This document shows, one piece after another, positions 41,258-51,521 of a stretch of 64,000 nucleotides of DNA (position 1 is the first letter of the stretch; every line of letters begins with the position of its first letter). Source of the DNA: Halobacillus dabanensis (GTDB taxonomy: Bacteria; Bacillota; Bacilli; Bacillales; Halobacillaceae); NCBI RefSeq assembly GCF_900114165.1, contig NZ_FOSB01000011.1, positions 1 to 64,000 on the forward strand, in the 5' to 3' direction. The notes under the pieces were generated by a model, which searched no databases, was not told where the DNA came from, and saw only the letters and a list, made by a program, of their open reading frames with translations. A program made the translations under genes and the position numbers.

Positions 41258-43195
41258 ATGGCTCAATCAAATATTAAAGTTAAAGTGCAGAAGTTCGGTA
41301 ACTTCCTTAGCTCGATGGTTTTACCGAATATTGGTGCTTTTATTGCATGGGGATTAATCACGGCATTATTCATTCCGACCGGTTTCTTCCCGAATGAAAA
41401 CCTTGCCGAATTAGTCGGCCCGATGGTTACTTACCTGTTGCCGCTTTTGATCGGTTACACGGGAGGTAAATTGATACATGACCAGCGTGGTGGAGTTGTG
41501 GGTGCTATTGCCACGATGGGTGTGATCGTTGGTGCCCCTGATACGCCGATGTTCATGGGTGCCATGATCATGGGACCGCTTGGTGCTTACGTCATTAAGA
41601 AGTTCGACGAGATGATCGATGGAAAAATAAGATCCGGATTTGAAATGCTTGTCAACAACTTCTCTGCTGGAATTCTCGGTGGTATTCTCGCGATTCTTGC
41701 ATTCTTAGGTGTAGGACCGGCAGTTGAAGGTTTCACGAAGATACTTGTAGTAGGAGTGGACTGGTTAATCGGAGCTGGATTACTTCCGTTAACAAGTATT
41801 TTGATCGAACCTGCGAAAATTTTATTCTTGAATAATGCGATCAACCATGGTGTTCTATCTCCAATTGGACTGGACCAGGCACAGGAAGCTGGTAAGTCGA
41901 TCCTGTTCCTGCTGGAAGCGAACCCTGGACCGGGTCTTGGTGTGTTATTGGCTTTCATGCTGTTTGGCAAAGGAACGGCAAAACAGTCAGCGCCAGGAGC
42001 GGGTATCATTCACTTCTTTGGTGGTATCCACGAGATTTACTTCCCGTATGTGTTGATGAAACCGATGTTGATCATCTCTGTTATTCTTGGTGGAATGAGC
42101 GGAGTTTTCACCCTTGTGCTTTTAGGTGGAGGTCTAGGAGCTCCGGCTTCTCCTGGTAGTATCCTGGCGATTTCTGCTGTTACCCCGCCAGAAGGTATGG
42201 TGTATGTAGCGAACTTCGCTGCCGTTCTTGTGGCTACCGCGGTTTCCTTCATCGTATCTGCTCTTGTGCTTAAGACAGGCAAGCAAACGGATGAGGATAT
42301 TAATGAAGCGACGAAGAAGATGGAAGATATGAAAGGGAAGAAAAGCTCTGTTGCAGGGAATGTAGCAGGAGAGGAAACTGCAGATGAAGCAGTAAATAAT
42401 GGCGAGTTCCCTCAGAAAGTCGACAAGATCATCTTTGCTTGTGATGCTGGCATGGGATCGAGTGCCATGGGAGCTTCCCTGCTTAAGAAGAAAGTAAAAG
42501 AAGCCGACTTGGATGTATCTGTTACAAATACAGCGATCAGTAATATCCCTGCAGATACGGATATTGTCATCACACAGGAAGAGTTGACACCGAGGGCGAA
42601 AAGTAAAATGCCGAATGCTTACCACATTTCGGTTGATAACTTCTTATCAAGCCCAGAGTACGATAAATTGATCGCGAGTCTGCAAAATGATATTACAGAA
42701 GAACAGGCAGAACTTGTAGAAGAATCGGAAGAAGATGCGGTAGACACAGAGCCGCAGATGGATCAGGATGATGACTTGCTGTTGGAAGAGAACATCTTTA
42801 TCGGCAAGGAATTTTCTACAAAAGAAGAAGCCATCCGTTTTGCCGGAGAAGTGTTAGCCAAGGCGGGTTACGTGGAAGACAGCTATGTGGATGCGATGGT
42901 TGACCGTGAAGAGATCACCTCCACTTATATGGGTAATAACGTGGCCATCCCACATGGTACAGAAGAAGCGAAAAAGGCTGTCCTCAAATCCGGCTTTACG
43001 GTTATCCAGGTGCCGAATGGGGTAGATTTTAATGGAGAACAGGCGAAGATGATCTTCGGAATCGCCGGTAAAGATGGCACACACTTGGAAATCCTTTCTG
43101 GTATTGCCGTGATTTGTTCCGAACAGGAAAATGTCGATCAAATGATTGAAGCGAAATCGGCTAAAGAAATTAAGGATATCATCAACAGCAAATAA
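41258..43195 (+). CDS. mtlA: PTS mannitol-specific enzyme IICBA
   Basis: 645 residues, all three domains fused as in Escherichia coli MtlA, unlike the separate IICB and IIA (MtlF) of Bacillus subtilis. IIC: about 1-345, with GGIHEIYFPYVLMKP. IIB: phosphocysteine Cys395 in FACDAGMGSSAMG. Acidic linker about 485-505. IIA: phosphohistidine His566 in NVAIPHGTEEAK. Imports mannitol as mannitol-1-phosphate. First gene of mtlA-mtlR-mtlD. Confidence 0.95.
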   Translation: MAQSNIKVKVQKFGNFLSSMVLPNIGAFIAWGLITALFIPTGFFPNENLAELVGPMVTYLLPLLIGYTGGKLIHDQRGGVVGAIATMGVIVGAPDTPMFMGAMIMGPLGAYVIKKFDEMIDGKIRSGFEMLVNNFSAGILGGILAILAFLGVGPAVEGFTKILVVGVDWLIGAGLLPLTSILIEPAKILFLNNAINHGVLSPIGLDQAQEAGKSILFLLEANPGPGLGVLLAFMLFGKGTAKQSAPGAGIIHFFGGIHEIYFPYVLMKPMLIISVILGGMSGVFTLVLLGGGLGAPASPGSILAISAVTPPEGMVYVANFAAVLVATAVSFIVSALVLKTGKQTDEDINEATKKMEDMKGKKSSVAGNVAGEETADEAVNNGEFPQKVDKIIFACDAGMGSSAMGASLLKKKVKEADLDVSVTNTAISNIPADTDIVITQEELTPRAKSKMPNAYHISVDNFLSSPEYDKLIASLQNDITEEQAELVEESEEDAVDTEPQMDQDDDLLLEENIFIGKEFSTKEEAIRFAGEVLAKAGYVEDSYVDAMVDREEITSTYMGNNVAIPHGTEEAKKAVLKSGFTVIQVPNGVDFNGEQAKMIFGIAGKDGTHLEILSGIAVICSEQENVDQMIEAKSAKEIKDIINSK

Positions 43196-43303
43196 GCAAC
43201 TTAGAGGAGAAAGGCGGGGTTATTCCTGCCTTTCTGTTCTGCTTTTTCCCGCTTTTTTTCTCTTGAAAGAGGGACATCTTAATTAATGAAATGAGTGAGA
43301 AGA

Positions 43304-45391
43304 ATGTTTATCACCTCAAGGGAAAAATCCATCATTGATATGATTGTCCGAACATCGGGAAAGCACACCGTCCACTCGCTTTCTTCGTTTTTAAATGTCA
43401 GCGGGAGAACGGTCCAAAGGGATTTGAAATCCATCGAAAAGATTCTGCAGCAATTTGATCTGACGTTGAACCGGAGGGCGGATGATGGTCTTTTTATCGA
43501 TGGTAAAAATGAACAGATTTTCAGACTGATCCAGAACCTTGCCGGTGTTAACCCGACGGATGAAACACCAGAAGAAAGAAAGTTGAGGTTGCTTATAATC
43601 TTGCTCCAGGAAGGCCCCTCGATTAAAAAGCAGGTGCTCGCCAACGAGCTTGGAGTAAGCGGTGCGACGTTATCTGCCTATCTGGATGATTTGGCGCAAT
43701 GGTTGAATAAATTTTCCATCACACTTACAAGAAAAAGAGGAGTAGGGATAGAGCTGATTGCCGAGGAAGTTAACAAGCGGCATGCGCTTGCCAACTATTT
43801 CTTAGTGTACTTTTATGAAGAGTTGATCGAGAATTTGTACTTACTGGAACAAGGGAAAGAGGACAACGAAAAAATCCTCGGTTATTTTTCTCCCCAGTAT
43901 TTATTAGTGATCGACAAGCTGGTGAATCAAAAAGTCAATAAAGGGCAGACGAGGTTGGCAGACAGTGATTATATCGGTCTCATTGTTTACATTTGCCTTA
44001 CCATTCAACGCACTCAAGATGGTTTTTCCCTGCAAAAGGAATACAAAGAAGAGAATGAATCTTCGAGTGAGTTTCAGTTAATGAAAACGATAAGGGAAGA
44101 ACTGGAAGAAAAACTTTCCATACCGATCACGAATAGTGATGTTCACTTTTTGACGATCATCTTAAAAGGCTCAAAAGTCCAGGCTGCTGATGCTGGCTAC
44201 TATGACAGCGTACTGCTTGGAAAGCTGATTAGAAACGTCATCAAAGATGTTTCTTTCATGCTGAATGTGGATTTATCTGACGACTTTTCCTTGTTTCAAG
44301 GGTTGCTTGCCCATATGGAGCCCTCGATTTTCCGCTTGAAACAACAACTGGAATTATTCAACCCTTTGACAGAAGAAATAAAGAGAAAGTATCCAGTGTT
44401 ATTCATGGCGGTAAAGAAAAGCCTGGAAAGCGAATTCAACGATATCGATTTTCCGGATGATGAAGTCGCCTTTATCGTTCTGCATTTTGGCTCAGCCCTT
44501 CTCGTGCATGAAGAAAAAGTGAAAATTAACGCTGTCGTCGTTTGTCCGACAGGAATTGGTGCTTCTAAGATGCTGGCAAGCCGTATGCAAAAAGAACTGA
44601 CAGAAATTACGGATGTGAAAATATTATCGATTAAAGATTTCCAATCCGCTAATCTGGATAACTTTGACCTTGTGATTTCCACGGTCAGGCTTCCTTTCAC
44701 GGATATTGATTACATTCTGGTCAGTCCCTTGTTAAGTGAAAAAGATATCGGATTCATCAAGAGCTATCTGCAAAATAATCTGGATAAGCTAACAAGGAAA
44801 AATCAGTACTTGAATCCGAAGGAGCAGCAGGAAGCCGAACCTCCAACTAAACAACATGATGTGAAGGAATTGCTGCAGGAGATCAAAGATGTCCATTCCA
44901 GTATGGATGCCATTTTGGAAAATTTGTTAGTCTACCGTACAAAGCAAGACGGAGACCATTGGAATGTTTTACAAGAGATGGTGGACCAGGCAGAACAGGA
45001 AGGTCTGCTCACAAATTATGCTAAGGTGATGCAAGAGTTGGAGGAGCGGGAGAAAAAAGGCGGCCTCGGGATACCCAACACGAACATGGGCCTTTTTCAT
45101 TGCCGTGACGACAATGTCCACGAACTCATTTTCCGTGTTTCCCATTTAGGGACCCCTTGTAAGGTCAAGGGGATGGATGGGGAGGAAATGCAAATGAAGA
45201 ACCTGCTGCTGATGCTGGCACCTGAAAACATGAGCAAGCGGGAACAGGAAATACTTAGTATCATCAGTACAAGCTTGATCGAAAGTGATTTCGCAATGAT
45301 GATTTTCTCCTCTTCAAACGAAGCAATGATTCGAAAAAAATTGGAAGATTTATTTTTAGACTATCTGAAAAATAATTTGATAAAGGAATGA
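43304..45391 (+). CDS. mtlR: Transcriptional activator MtlR (PRD-containing)
   Basis: 695 residues from ATG 43304; a GTG at 43295 is also in frame. Order: DeoR-like HTH (VHSLSSFLNVSGRTVQRDLKSIEK), a second HTH (VLANELGVSGATLSAYLDDL), two PRD domains, a GatB-like IIB domain with cysteine in VVCPTGIGASKMLAS, and a C-terminal IIA domain with GLFHCRDDNVHEL. PTS proteins phosphorylate these domains to couple activity to mannitol flux. Gene lies inside the operon it should activate. Confidence 0.93.
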   Translation: MFITSREKSIIDMIVRTSGKHTVHSLSSFLNVSGRTVQRDLKSIEKILQQFDLTLNRRADDGLFIDGKNEQIFRLIQNLAGVNPTDETPEERKLRLLIILLQEGPSIKKQVLANELGVSGATLSAYLDDLAQWLNKFSITLTRKRGVGIELIAEEVNKRHALANYFLVYFYEELIENLYLLEQGKEDNEKILGYFSPQYLLVIDKLVNQKVNKGQTRLADSDYIGLIVYICLTIQRTQDGFSLQKEYKEENESSSEFQLMKTIREELEEKLSIPITNSDVHFLTIILKGSKVQAADAGYYDSVLLGKLIRNVIKDVSFMLNVDLSDDFSLFQGLLAHMEPSIFRLKQQLELFNPLTEEIKRKYPVLFMAVKKSLESEFNDIDFPDDEVAFIVLHFGSALLVHEEKVKINAVVVCPTGIGASKMLASRMQKELTEITDVKILSIKDFQSANLDNFDLVISTVRLPFTDIDYILVSPLLSEKDIGFIKSYLQNNLDKLTRKNQYLNPKEQQEAEPPTKQHDVKELLQEIKDVHSSMDAILENLLVYRTKQDGDHWNVLQEMVDQAEQEGLLTNYAKVMQELEEREKKGGLGIPNTNMGLFHCRDDNVHELIFRVSHLGTPCKVKGMDGEEMQMKNLLLMLAPENMSKREQEILSIISTSLIESDFAMMIFSSSNEAMIRKKLEDLFLDYLKNNLIKE

Positions 45392-46536
45392 TGACCGTGA
45401 AGCAAACCGTTCATTTTGGAGCAGGAAACATTGGCAGAGGATTTATTGGGGCACTATTTTCTCAGTCTGATTATCACGTAACTTTTGTCGATATCGCAGA
45501 CGAAATCATTAACAAATTGAATGAAGAAAAAAGCTATCAAGTTAAGTTAGCGACTGAACAGAAAGAGACCGTGACGATTGAAAACGTATCAGGATTAAAC
45601 AATATAAAACAGGAAAATGAAGTGGTAGAAGCGATTCAGAATGCGACCTACCTGACGACAGCGATCGGTCCAAATATTTTACCGAGGATTGCACCGTTGA
45701 TCGCCCGGGGAATTTCCGAACGCGCGGCTGCATCACAGGAAAATCTGTATATTATTGCATGCGAAAACCAAATCGGTGCAACAGACATTTTAAAGAAACA
45801 TATCTTCGAACATCTGGATGAAGAAACGAAGAAGAAAATCGAAGGAACCGTCTATTTCTTTAATTCAGCTGTCGACCGTATCGTGCCAATCCAGGACCGG
45901 GATTCTCTTGATGTGCTCGTAGAACCTTATTTTGAATGGGTTGTGGAAACGAAAGAGGAGATCCCGGCAGTAGAAGGGATGACAATCGTCGATGACCTTG
46001 CTCCGTTTATCGAACGAAAGCTGTTTACGGTTAATACAGGCCACGCGGTAATCGCATATTTTGGTTATCTTGAAGGTAAAGAAACCATCGACCAGACGCT
46101 TGCGGATGAGAAAGTCGCCAATCAGGTCCGGGAGACACTTAAGGAAACGGGTGCCTATTTGGTCCAGGAATATGGTCTGAATGAAGAAGAACATCTCCAA
46201 TACATCAATAAGAACATCGAACGTTTCAAAAATGCCTATTTGAATGACGGCGTCACAAGAGTCGGACGTGCGCCGATTAGAAAGCTGGGACCTGAGGATA
46301 GATTGATTCGTCCAGCAACACAGGCGAAAAAAGCAGGGTTATCTTATACGAATCTTGCTAAAGCGATCGCAGCAGCGTTATTGTTCGACCACCCAGAGGA
46401 CGAAGAAGCAATGAAAATCCAGGAAATGATCAAAGAACACGGTCCAGCTTACGTGTTGAAAACCGTAAGTGAGCTGGAGGAAGACGATCAGCTGACGAGA
46501 GAAGTAGTCCGTCAATATGAGGAATTGAAAAAATAA
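45388..46536 (+). CDS. mtlD: Mannitol-1-phosphate 5-dehydrogenase
   Basis: 382 residues. NAD site HFGAGNIGRGFIGALF (about residues 9-24), then AIGPNILP, ACENQIGATDILK, FFNSAVDRIVP and the C-terminal family signature TVNTGHAVIAYFGYLEG. Oxidises mannitol-1-phosphate to fructose-6-phosphate. The start overlaps the mtlR stop (ATGATG), and a GTG at 45397 is possible, so translation is coupled. Confidence 0.95.
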   Translation: MMTVKQTVHFGAGNIGRGFIGALFSQSDYHVTFVDIADEIINKLNEEKSYQVKLATEQKETVTIENVSGLNNIKQENEVVEAIQNATYLTTAIGPNILPRIAPLIARGISERAAASQENLYIIACENQIGATDILKKHIFEHLDEETKKKIEGTVYFFNSAVDRIVPIQDRDSLDVLVEPYFEWVVETKEEIPAVEGMTIVDDLAPFIERKLFTVNTGHAVIAYFGYLEGKETIDQTLADEKVANQVRETLKETGAYLVQEYGLNEEEHLQYINKNIERFKNAYLNDGVTRVGRAPIRKLGPEDRLIRPATQAKKAGLSYTNLAKAIAAALLFDHPEDEEAMKIQEMIKEHGPAYVLKTVSELEEDDQLTREVVRQYEELKK

Positions 46537-46548
46537 ATCTGAAAGAGT

Positions 46549-46579
46549 CTGATATGAAAATGAATCAGGCTCTTTTTTG
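46549..46579 (+). terminator. Terminator of the mannitol operon
   Basis: AGAGTCTGAT and ATCAGGCTCT around ATGAAAATGA, then TTTTTT. Confidence 0.8.
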
Positions 46580-46587
46580 TATTACTG

Positions 46588-46635
46588 GTGCCTGACCCCC
46601 CGCGTTAATACTTTAATATAGTGGGGGTCAGGCAC
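46588..46635. repeat. REP-like inverted repeat GTGCCTGACCCCC
   Basis: GTGCCTGACCCCC (46588-46600) and GGGGGTCAGGCAC (46623-46635), exact arms around 22 bases. Similar arms occur at 19251, 56149 and 62335. The right arm runs to 5 bases from the stop of the next gene. Confidence 0.7.
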
Positions 46636-46639
46636 GGAA

Positions 46640-47518
46640 TCAGGCCATCATTATTCTGTAATATTTAAGCAGGGCTTGGGTACCATCATTTCCGCCTTCT
46701 TCGTCATTCAGTTTGTCATACAACTCTTTGGCAAGTTTCAATCCTGGTACAGGAATTTGCATTTGTTCCGCGGATTCAATGGCGATTTTCATGTCCTTAA
46801 TAAAATGTTTGACATAAAATCCAGGAGCGAAATTCTCTTCTATCATCCGGGAACCCAGATTTGAGAGAGACCAGCTGCCGGCAGCTCCGAATTCAATGCT
46901 TTTTAGCACTGTTTTAGGATCAAGACCCGCTTTTTCGGCGTATAAAATTGCTTCTGTGACGCCAAGCATTCCGGATGCGATAGCGATTTGGTTACACATT
47001 TTGGTATGTTGGCCTGCCCCGGCTTCTCCTTGTAAAACGATGTTCTGCCCCATGATTTCAAGAACAGGACGGACCGCTTGGTATGATTCGTTGTCTCCTC
47101 CAACCATAATGGTGAGAGCGCCATTTTGTGCGCCGACATCTCCACCGGAAACAGGTGCATCGAGGGCATGGATGCCTTTTTCCTTGGCTTGTTTGTCTAT
47201 CTTTTGAGCAAGCAGTGGGGAGGAGGTGGTCATATCAATCACATAACTGTCTGGTTCGGCATTCTCTAAAATGCCTGCTTCGCCGAAATAAATACTTTCC
47301 ACATCACTAGGATAACCGACGATCGTAATGATGATGTCAGAGTCTTGTGCCAGGTCAGCGATAGAATCCTTCCAGTTCGCTCCCTGATCCAAGAGTTCCA
47401 CAGCCTTTTCTTTAGTCCGTGTAAATACATTCAGTGTGTACCCAGCACCCATTAAGTGGCGGGCCATACTTTTCCCCATGACCCCTGTGCCGACAAACCC
47501 TATTTTTTTACTATTCAT
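46640..47518 (-). CDS. YkwC-like beta-hydroxyacid dehydrogenase
   Basis: 292 residues. NAD(P) site FVGTGVMGKSMARHLMGAGY; substrate motif DAPVSGGDVGAQNG; catalytic lysine in GQHTKMCNQ. Belongs with 3-hydroxyisobutyrate dehydrogenase, tartronate-semialdehyde reductase and Bacillus YkwC. Substrate unknown. It is a paralogue of the dehydrogenase in the riboswitch operon. AAGGAGAGG precedes the ATG; monocistronic. Confidence 0.85.
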   Translation of the reverse strand: MNSKKIGFVGTGVMGKSMARHLMGAGYTLNVFTRTKEKAVELLDQGANWKDSIADLAQDSDIIITIVGYPSDVESIYFGEAGILENAEPDSYVIDMTTSSPLLAQKIDKQAKEKGIHALDAPVSGGDVGAQNGALTIMVGGDNESYQAVRPVLEIMGQNIVLQGEAGAGQHTKMCNQIAIASGMLGVTEAILYAEKAGLDPKTVLKSIEFGAAGSWSLSNLGSRMIEENFAPGFYVKHFIKDMKIAIESAEQMQIPVPGLKLAKELYDKLNDEEGGNDGTQALLKYYRIMMA

Positions 47519-47708
47519 AGCGGTATCCTCTCCTTGTATGTATTTGCCTCCATCCTATCATATTATTCGAGGAATTATCTTCGATAGACTCTCTTTAGCA
47601 AGCATCGGAGATTAAGGGAAAACAGTATAAACACTTATCTTTGGGTGGATAGAAGCATGTTTATTATTCAATAAAAGTTCTTTTATATGAATCAACCATT
47701 AATAGTAC

Positions 47709-47734
47709 GGAACCCATTCTTGATTTATTTCGTC
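47709..47734 (+). promoter_or_regulatory. ECF-type autoregulatory promoter
   Basis: GGAACC, 16 bases, CGTC, matching the GAAC/CGTC form of extracytoplasmic-function promoters. About 30 bases before the sigma gene. Confidence 0.65.
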
Positions 47735-47765
47735 AAACAAAAAGGACAGAAAAAGGGGGGATACC

Positions 47766-48299
47766 ATGCAGGAAGAAAAGTTTAAGAAAAACACAGATAA
47801 AGAGATCCTAATGGAATTAATGGAAAAGTATGGAGACATGGTGGTTAGAATTGCTTTTACTTATGTGAAAGAACGGCAATTAGCAGAAGATTTATCTCAA
47901 GAAATATTTATTCGATGTTATCAAAAACTACATACATTTGAGAACCGCTCCAGTTACCGGACGTGGCTTTATAGAATCACTGTCAATCACTGTAAAGATT
48001 ATGTGAGGAGCTGGTCGTTCAAAAACATGATTCCATCTGAATCGATTAATTCAGAAAGAACACAGGAAGATGTCAGTGCGCAAATCCTTGAAAGAGAAGA
48101 GAAAAAGCTGCTTTTTCAAAAGGTGCTGAAGCTGTCGGTAAAGCTTAGGGAAGTCATCATTTTCTATTACTATGAAGAGTTAACGATAGAAGAAATTGCT
48201 GATCTGTTGAATATAAAGGAGAGTACGGTTAAAACACGCCTTCATAGAGCGAGGAAAAATTTAAAGAGAGTACTGAAAGGAGGAGAGACATTTGAGTGA
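47766..48299 (+). CDS. ECF-type RNA polymerase sigma factor
   Basis: 177 residues. Region 2: YGDMVVRIAFTYVKERQLAEDLSQEIFIRCYQKLHTFENRSSYRTWLYRITVNHCKDYVR. Region 4: KLREVIIFYYYEELTIEEIADLLNIKESTVKTRLHRARKNLKR. Close in style to Bacillus SigM/SigV/SigW-type factors. An ECF-like promoter upstream suggests autoregulation. The next gene overlaps by 8 bases and is the probable anti-sigma factor. Confidence 0.92.
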   Translation: MQEEKFKKNTDKEILMELMEKYGDMVVRIAFTYVKERQLAEDLSQEIFIRCYQKLHTFENRSSYRTWLYRITVNHCKDYVRSWSFKNMIPSESINSERTQEDVSAQILEREEKKLLFQKVLKLSVKLREVIIFYYYEELTIEEIADLLNIKESTVKTRLHRARKNLKRVLKGGETFE

Positions 48300-49329
48300 A
48301 CGTTGGGATTACCCAGAAGAGATAAAGAATTTGAAATTCAATAAAGAAAATCAAAACAATGTAATAAATCGGCTTAAAGAACCAGTTCGAGTAAAAAAGA
48401 AGAAATTCAGAAAACGATGGGCAGCTGCCGCTTGTATCTTTCTATTTATAGGTGGATTGATGTTTACCCCGGCTATGGAACATGTCGTTGCTAAAATTCC
48501 ATACATCAGTCAGTTCCTGGACCAGAAAGAAGATCGGATGGAACGGTTGGATGCCTTTTATGAAGACATCAGTCTCTCTCTTAAAAAAGAGGGTTATCAA
48601 ATGGAGAATATCCAGGTGAGTTGGGATGATAAAGAAGTCATCATTGAAATGAAAAGCATGAACAATGATGATTTTGCTGTGCAGCTATTGGTGGAAGAGG
48701 AATTAGAAGATAAAGGATTCAACGATTATTCCGTTTCTGTCAAACCTTTTAAAGAAAGAAACACAAAGACAGATGTGACAGAAGAAGAAATCGAGGAATA
48801 TCAGAAGAATACCGAAGAACTGGAAACAAAGTTGACAAAACGTCTCGAAAAGAACAGTTTCGAACTGATGTTCCCGGTTCAGGTCCAGATGAACCCAACA
48901 CAAGGGGTGTATATCAACGTAATTGTTCCTGAGACAGAAAAACGATTGGATCTTTTAGAAGAAATTATGCTGGAAGAAGGAAAGGAATATGGCGAGGATC
49001 CAGACTTAGATATTCGACAGGTACAAAAAAGAGCTAGGGAACAGGAGATCCGCTGGGGAAAAACTGGAGCTATTAATGATATTGCCCAGGCGATGATGGA
49101 ATCAGAGCAATTTCCTGTCACAGGATTTTCGTACTCCTTCCACCCCTATCCATTACAAATCAAAATCAAAACATCGCTTGGTCAATCATCCCGGAGGTCT
49201 AAAGAAATAGCAGAAGAAATTAAAAGCGAAATCGATCTTTTTATTCAAAGCGGAGAAAAGACTAAGTCCATCAGAGAAGATCGCTATGAGGTTCATGTGC
49301 TGAGCAAGGATAAAAATAAAATTGAATGA
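48292..49329 (+). CDS. Single-pass membrane protein, putative anti-sigma factor (DUF4030-like)
   Basis: 345 residues from TTG (AAAGGAGGAGAG upstream), overlapping the sigma gene. Cytoplasmic part 1-42, one membrane helix (WAAAACIFLFIGGLMF, 43-58), then a large, very charged extracellular part with many E and K. No zinc HxxxCxxC motif. The gene order sigma-membrane protein implies control of the sigma factor. The DUF4030 label is from memory and tentative. Confidence 0.75.
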   Translation: MSERWDYPEEIKNLKFNKENQNNVINRLKEPVRVKKKKFRKRWAAAACIFLFIGGLMFTPAMEHVVAKIPYISQFLDQKEDRMERLDAFYEDISLSLKKEGYQMENIQVSWDDKEVIIEMKSMNNDDFAVQLLVEEELEDKGFNDYSVSVKPFKERNTKTDVTEEEIEEYQKNTEELETKLTKRLEKNSFELMFPVQVQMNPTQGVYINVIVPETEKRLDLLEEIMLEEGKEYGEDPDLDIRQVQKRAREQEIRWGKTGAINDIAQAMMESEQFPVTGFSYSFHPYPLQIKIKTSLGQSSRRSKEIAEEIKSEIDLFIQSGEKTKSIREDRYEVHVLSKDKNKIE

Positions 49330-49898
49330 ATGTGGTGCACCGTGGAGTTAAGGCGAATGGGCGAGTTTATAGAGAAACTTCGTGGGTGAAATGAATCATG
49401 CATAGGAAGAACTCTAAAGCCAAGGTATCGTATTTCTAGATAGGATTTGAAGGCAGGCTGGGCGTATATATAGTTGTATCCTCATTAAAGGACGTGGGGT
49501 TACTATGAAAGAATAAGAGTTATAAAAATATGTTCAACTTAAATATCGGAAGGAAATGAATATGCCAAGCCCTCTTGCATGTTACGAGCTGAAGACAGAT
49601 AAACTGTTCTTCAGCTTTTTCTTGTTTTTTAGTAAAAAACCAAAATTATTTAGAAAACCTAAAATTCAGGTTAGTTTTCTTCATTTTAAGGGAATAAAAA
49701 AGAGTATTTAAATTTTACCATTAGAATGTCATCTATAGGGTACATTTCTAACTCAAAAAAATATATATGAAGAGCCTCTTCAAGTTGCATACTTCATTTG
49801 GGCTATTTTTGGAAATGAGTGCCCCTGCTAATCAGAGTTACTCTCTCTGCTAATGGAGATTCAGACTCGTCAGTTTTGATTTATTTAGGAGGATTCTC
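49330..49898. other. Intergenic region of 569 bases with a terminator
   Basis: No credible gene. A terminator is at 49587-49621: AGCTGAAGACAG and CTGTTCTTCAGCT (one bulge) then TTTTTC. The rest is AT-rich without recognisable elements. Confidence 0.5.
49587..49621 (+). terminator. Intrinsic terminator
   Basis: AGCTGAAGACAG pairs with CTGTTCTTCAGCT with one bulged base, loop ATAAA, T run from 49616. Confidence 0.7.
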
Positions 49899-51521
49899 AT
49901 GTACGAATTAGATACAGAGGTATTAATCGTTGGTGCCGGGCCTACGGGATTGACGATGGCGAATCAATTGAATAACTATGGTGTCCAGTACCAGATCATT
50001 GATCAAAACGAACAGCCATCCTTATATTCTAAAGCTCTAGTTGTTCATTCCCGTACGCTTGAATTATTGAGGATATTCGGCGTTACAAACAAACTGATGA
50101 AGGAAAGCACAATAGGTGAACATTTGAATTTTTATTATCGTGATGAAAGGTTATTTTCCATGGACGTTTCCCTGTTGAAAATGAAAACGGATTATCCTTT
50201 TTTAAGTATCCTGCCTCAAAGTGAGACGGAAAAAATCTTAGAAAATAATCTCCCTGACAAAACAGTGCAGCGAAGTACAAAACTGCTGGATGTGCAACAG
50301 GAGAAAGATTTCGTCCGGGCTACTGTGTTAAAAAATGGAAAAGAGCAGACGATCACGTCTAAATATATAATAGGATGTGACGGGGCTCATAGTACTACAA
50401 GAGATCTCGCTCAGATGCCGTTTGAGGGAGAATCAGAGAATGTATCTTTTATGCTTGGGGATGTGAAAATCGATGAACCTTCTTTAGACAATCGATTATC
50501 CCTTATCTCTACAGAACGTGGTTTGCTTTTCTTTGCTCCTTTCCAGAATGGATACACGAGAGTAATTGTCATGGACTTTGATAAACAAGGCGACCGATTC
50601 CCTGAAGAGGTTACCTTCAAAGAAATCCAGGATTCAGTAACAAAGCTGTATCCGGAACCTTTGCAGTTGCTGGATCCTTATTGGCTGTCAAGCTTTACTG
50701 CTTCTCATCGTCATGTTCCCTCTTATAAGGATAAGCGACTGTTCCTTGTAGGTGATGCGGCACACATTCATAATCCGTTAGGGGGCCAAGGAATGAATGT
50801 AGGGATCCAGGATGCTATCAATCTATCCTGGAAACTAGCTTATGTTTTGAAATATCAACTGCCCCCACGTTTACTAGATACTTATCAGGAAGAAAGAAAG
50901 CCGGTAGCTCAAGGTGTTATTGATGCCACAGAACGTTTGATCCGGATTATGAGTATTCAAAATAAATATGCTATAAAGGCCAGAAATAAAGCATTCCAGC
51001 TAATCCTGAACAATGGTACGATCCAGAAGCAAATAGCCTCCCGCTTATCACAAATAGAAGTTGAATATACATTTACTTCGTTTTCGAAACGAATGGGGAA
51101 GAGCCCCAAACCTAAAAAAGTAACAGCAGGAGAAAGAGTTCCGAATATTCGCCTTTACACGGTACAAAAAGAGAAAAGTGAGTTGTACCATTTGTTGAAA
51201 TCAGGGGAATGTCTATTAGTTATGTATACCGACGAAAATAGCCTGCCAAGACTGGAAAGCCAAGTAAGAAAAGCGCTTCAAGTTTTTTATCAGAAGGTAG
51301 GGACTTTCCTGACACCTGTTTTTATTGTGGAAAGCGATGGGCTGGGAACGGAGTATACTGGAGATGGAATTTACCTTGACAAAAACGGGGAAGCAAAGGA
51401 GAGATTAGGTTTATTTAAGGGGGATGCAATGATTATTCGCCCGGATGCTTATTTTCTAGTCCACACTTCCTTTGATCATGTTGGTGATTTAAAAGAAGCT
51501 TTAGTCAACTATTTTGGTTAA
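49899..51521 (+). CDS. FAD-dependent aromatic-type monooxygenase
   Basis: 540 residues. PheA/TfdB family: GxGxxG in IVGAGPTGLTMANQL, DG motif GCDGAHSTTRDLAQMPFEGE, and GDAAHIHNPLGGQGMNVGIQDAINLSWKLA. A thioredoxin-like C-terminal domain follows (about 400-540). These enzymes hydroxylate phenolic or polyketide substrates with NAD(P)H. TAGGAGG precedes the ATG. Standing alone, so the substrate is unknown. Confidence 0.88.
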   Translation: MYELDTEVLIVGAGPTGLTMANQLNNYGVQYQIIDQNEQPSLYSKALVVHSRTLELLRIFGVTNKLMKESTIGEHLNFYYRDERLFSMDVSLLKMKTDYPFLSILPQSETEKILENNLPDKTVQRSTKLLDVQQEKDFVRATVLKNGKEQTITSKYIIGCDGAHSTTRDLAQMPFEGESENVSFMLGDVKIDEPSLDNRLSLISTERGLLFFAPFQNGYTRVIVMDFDKQGDRFPEEVTFKEIQDSVTKLYPEPLQLLDPYWLSSFTASHRHVPSYKDKRLFLVGDAAHIHNPLGGQGMNVGIQDAINLSWKLAYVLKYQLPPRLLDTYQEERKPVAQGVIDATERLIRIMSIQNKYAIKARNKAFQLILNNGTIQKQIASRLSQIEVEYTFTSFSKRMGKSPKPKKVTAGERVPNIRLYTVQKEKSELYHLLKSGECLLVMYTDENSLPRLESQVRKALQVFYQKVGTFLTPVFIVESDGLGTEYTGDGIYLDKNGEAKERLGLFKGDAMIIRPDAYFLVHTSFDHVGDLKEALVNYFG

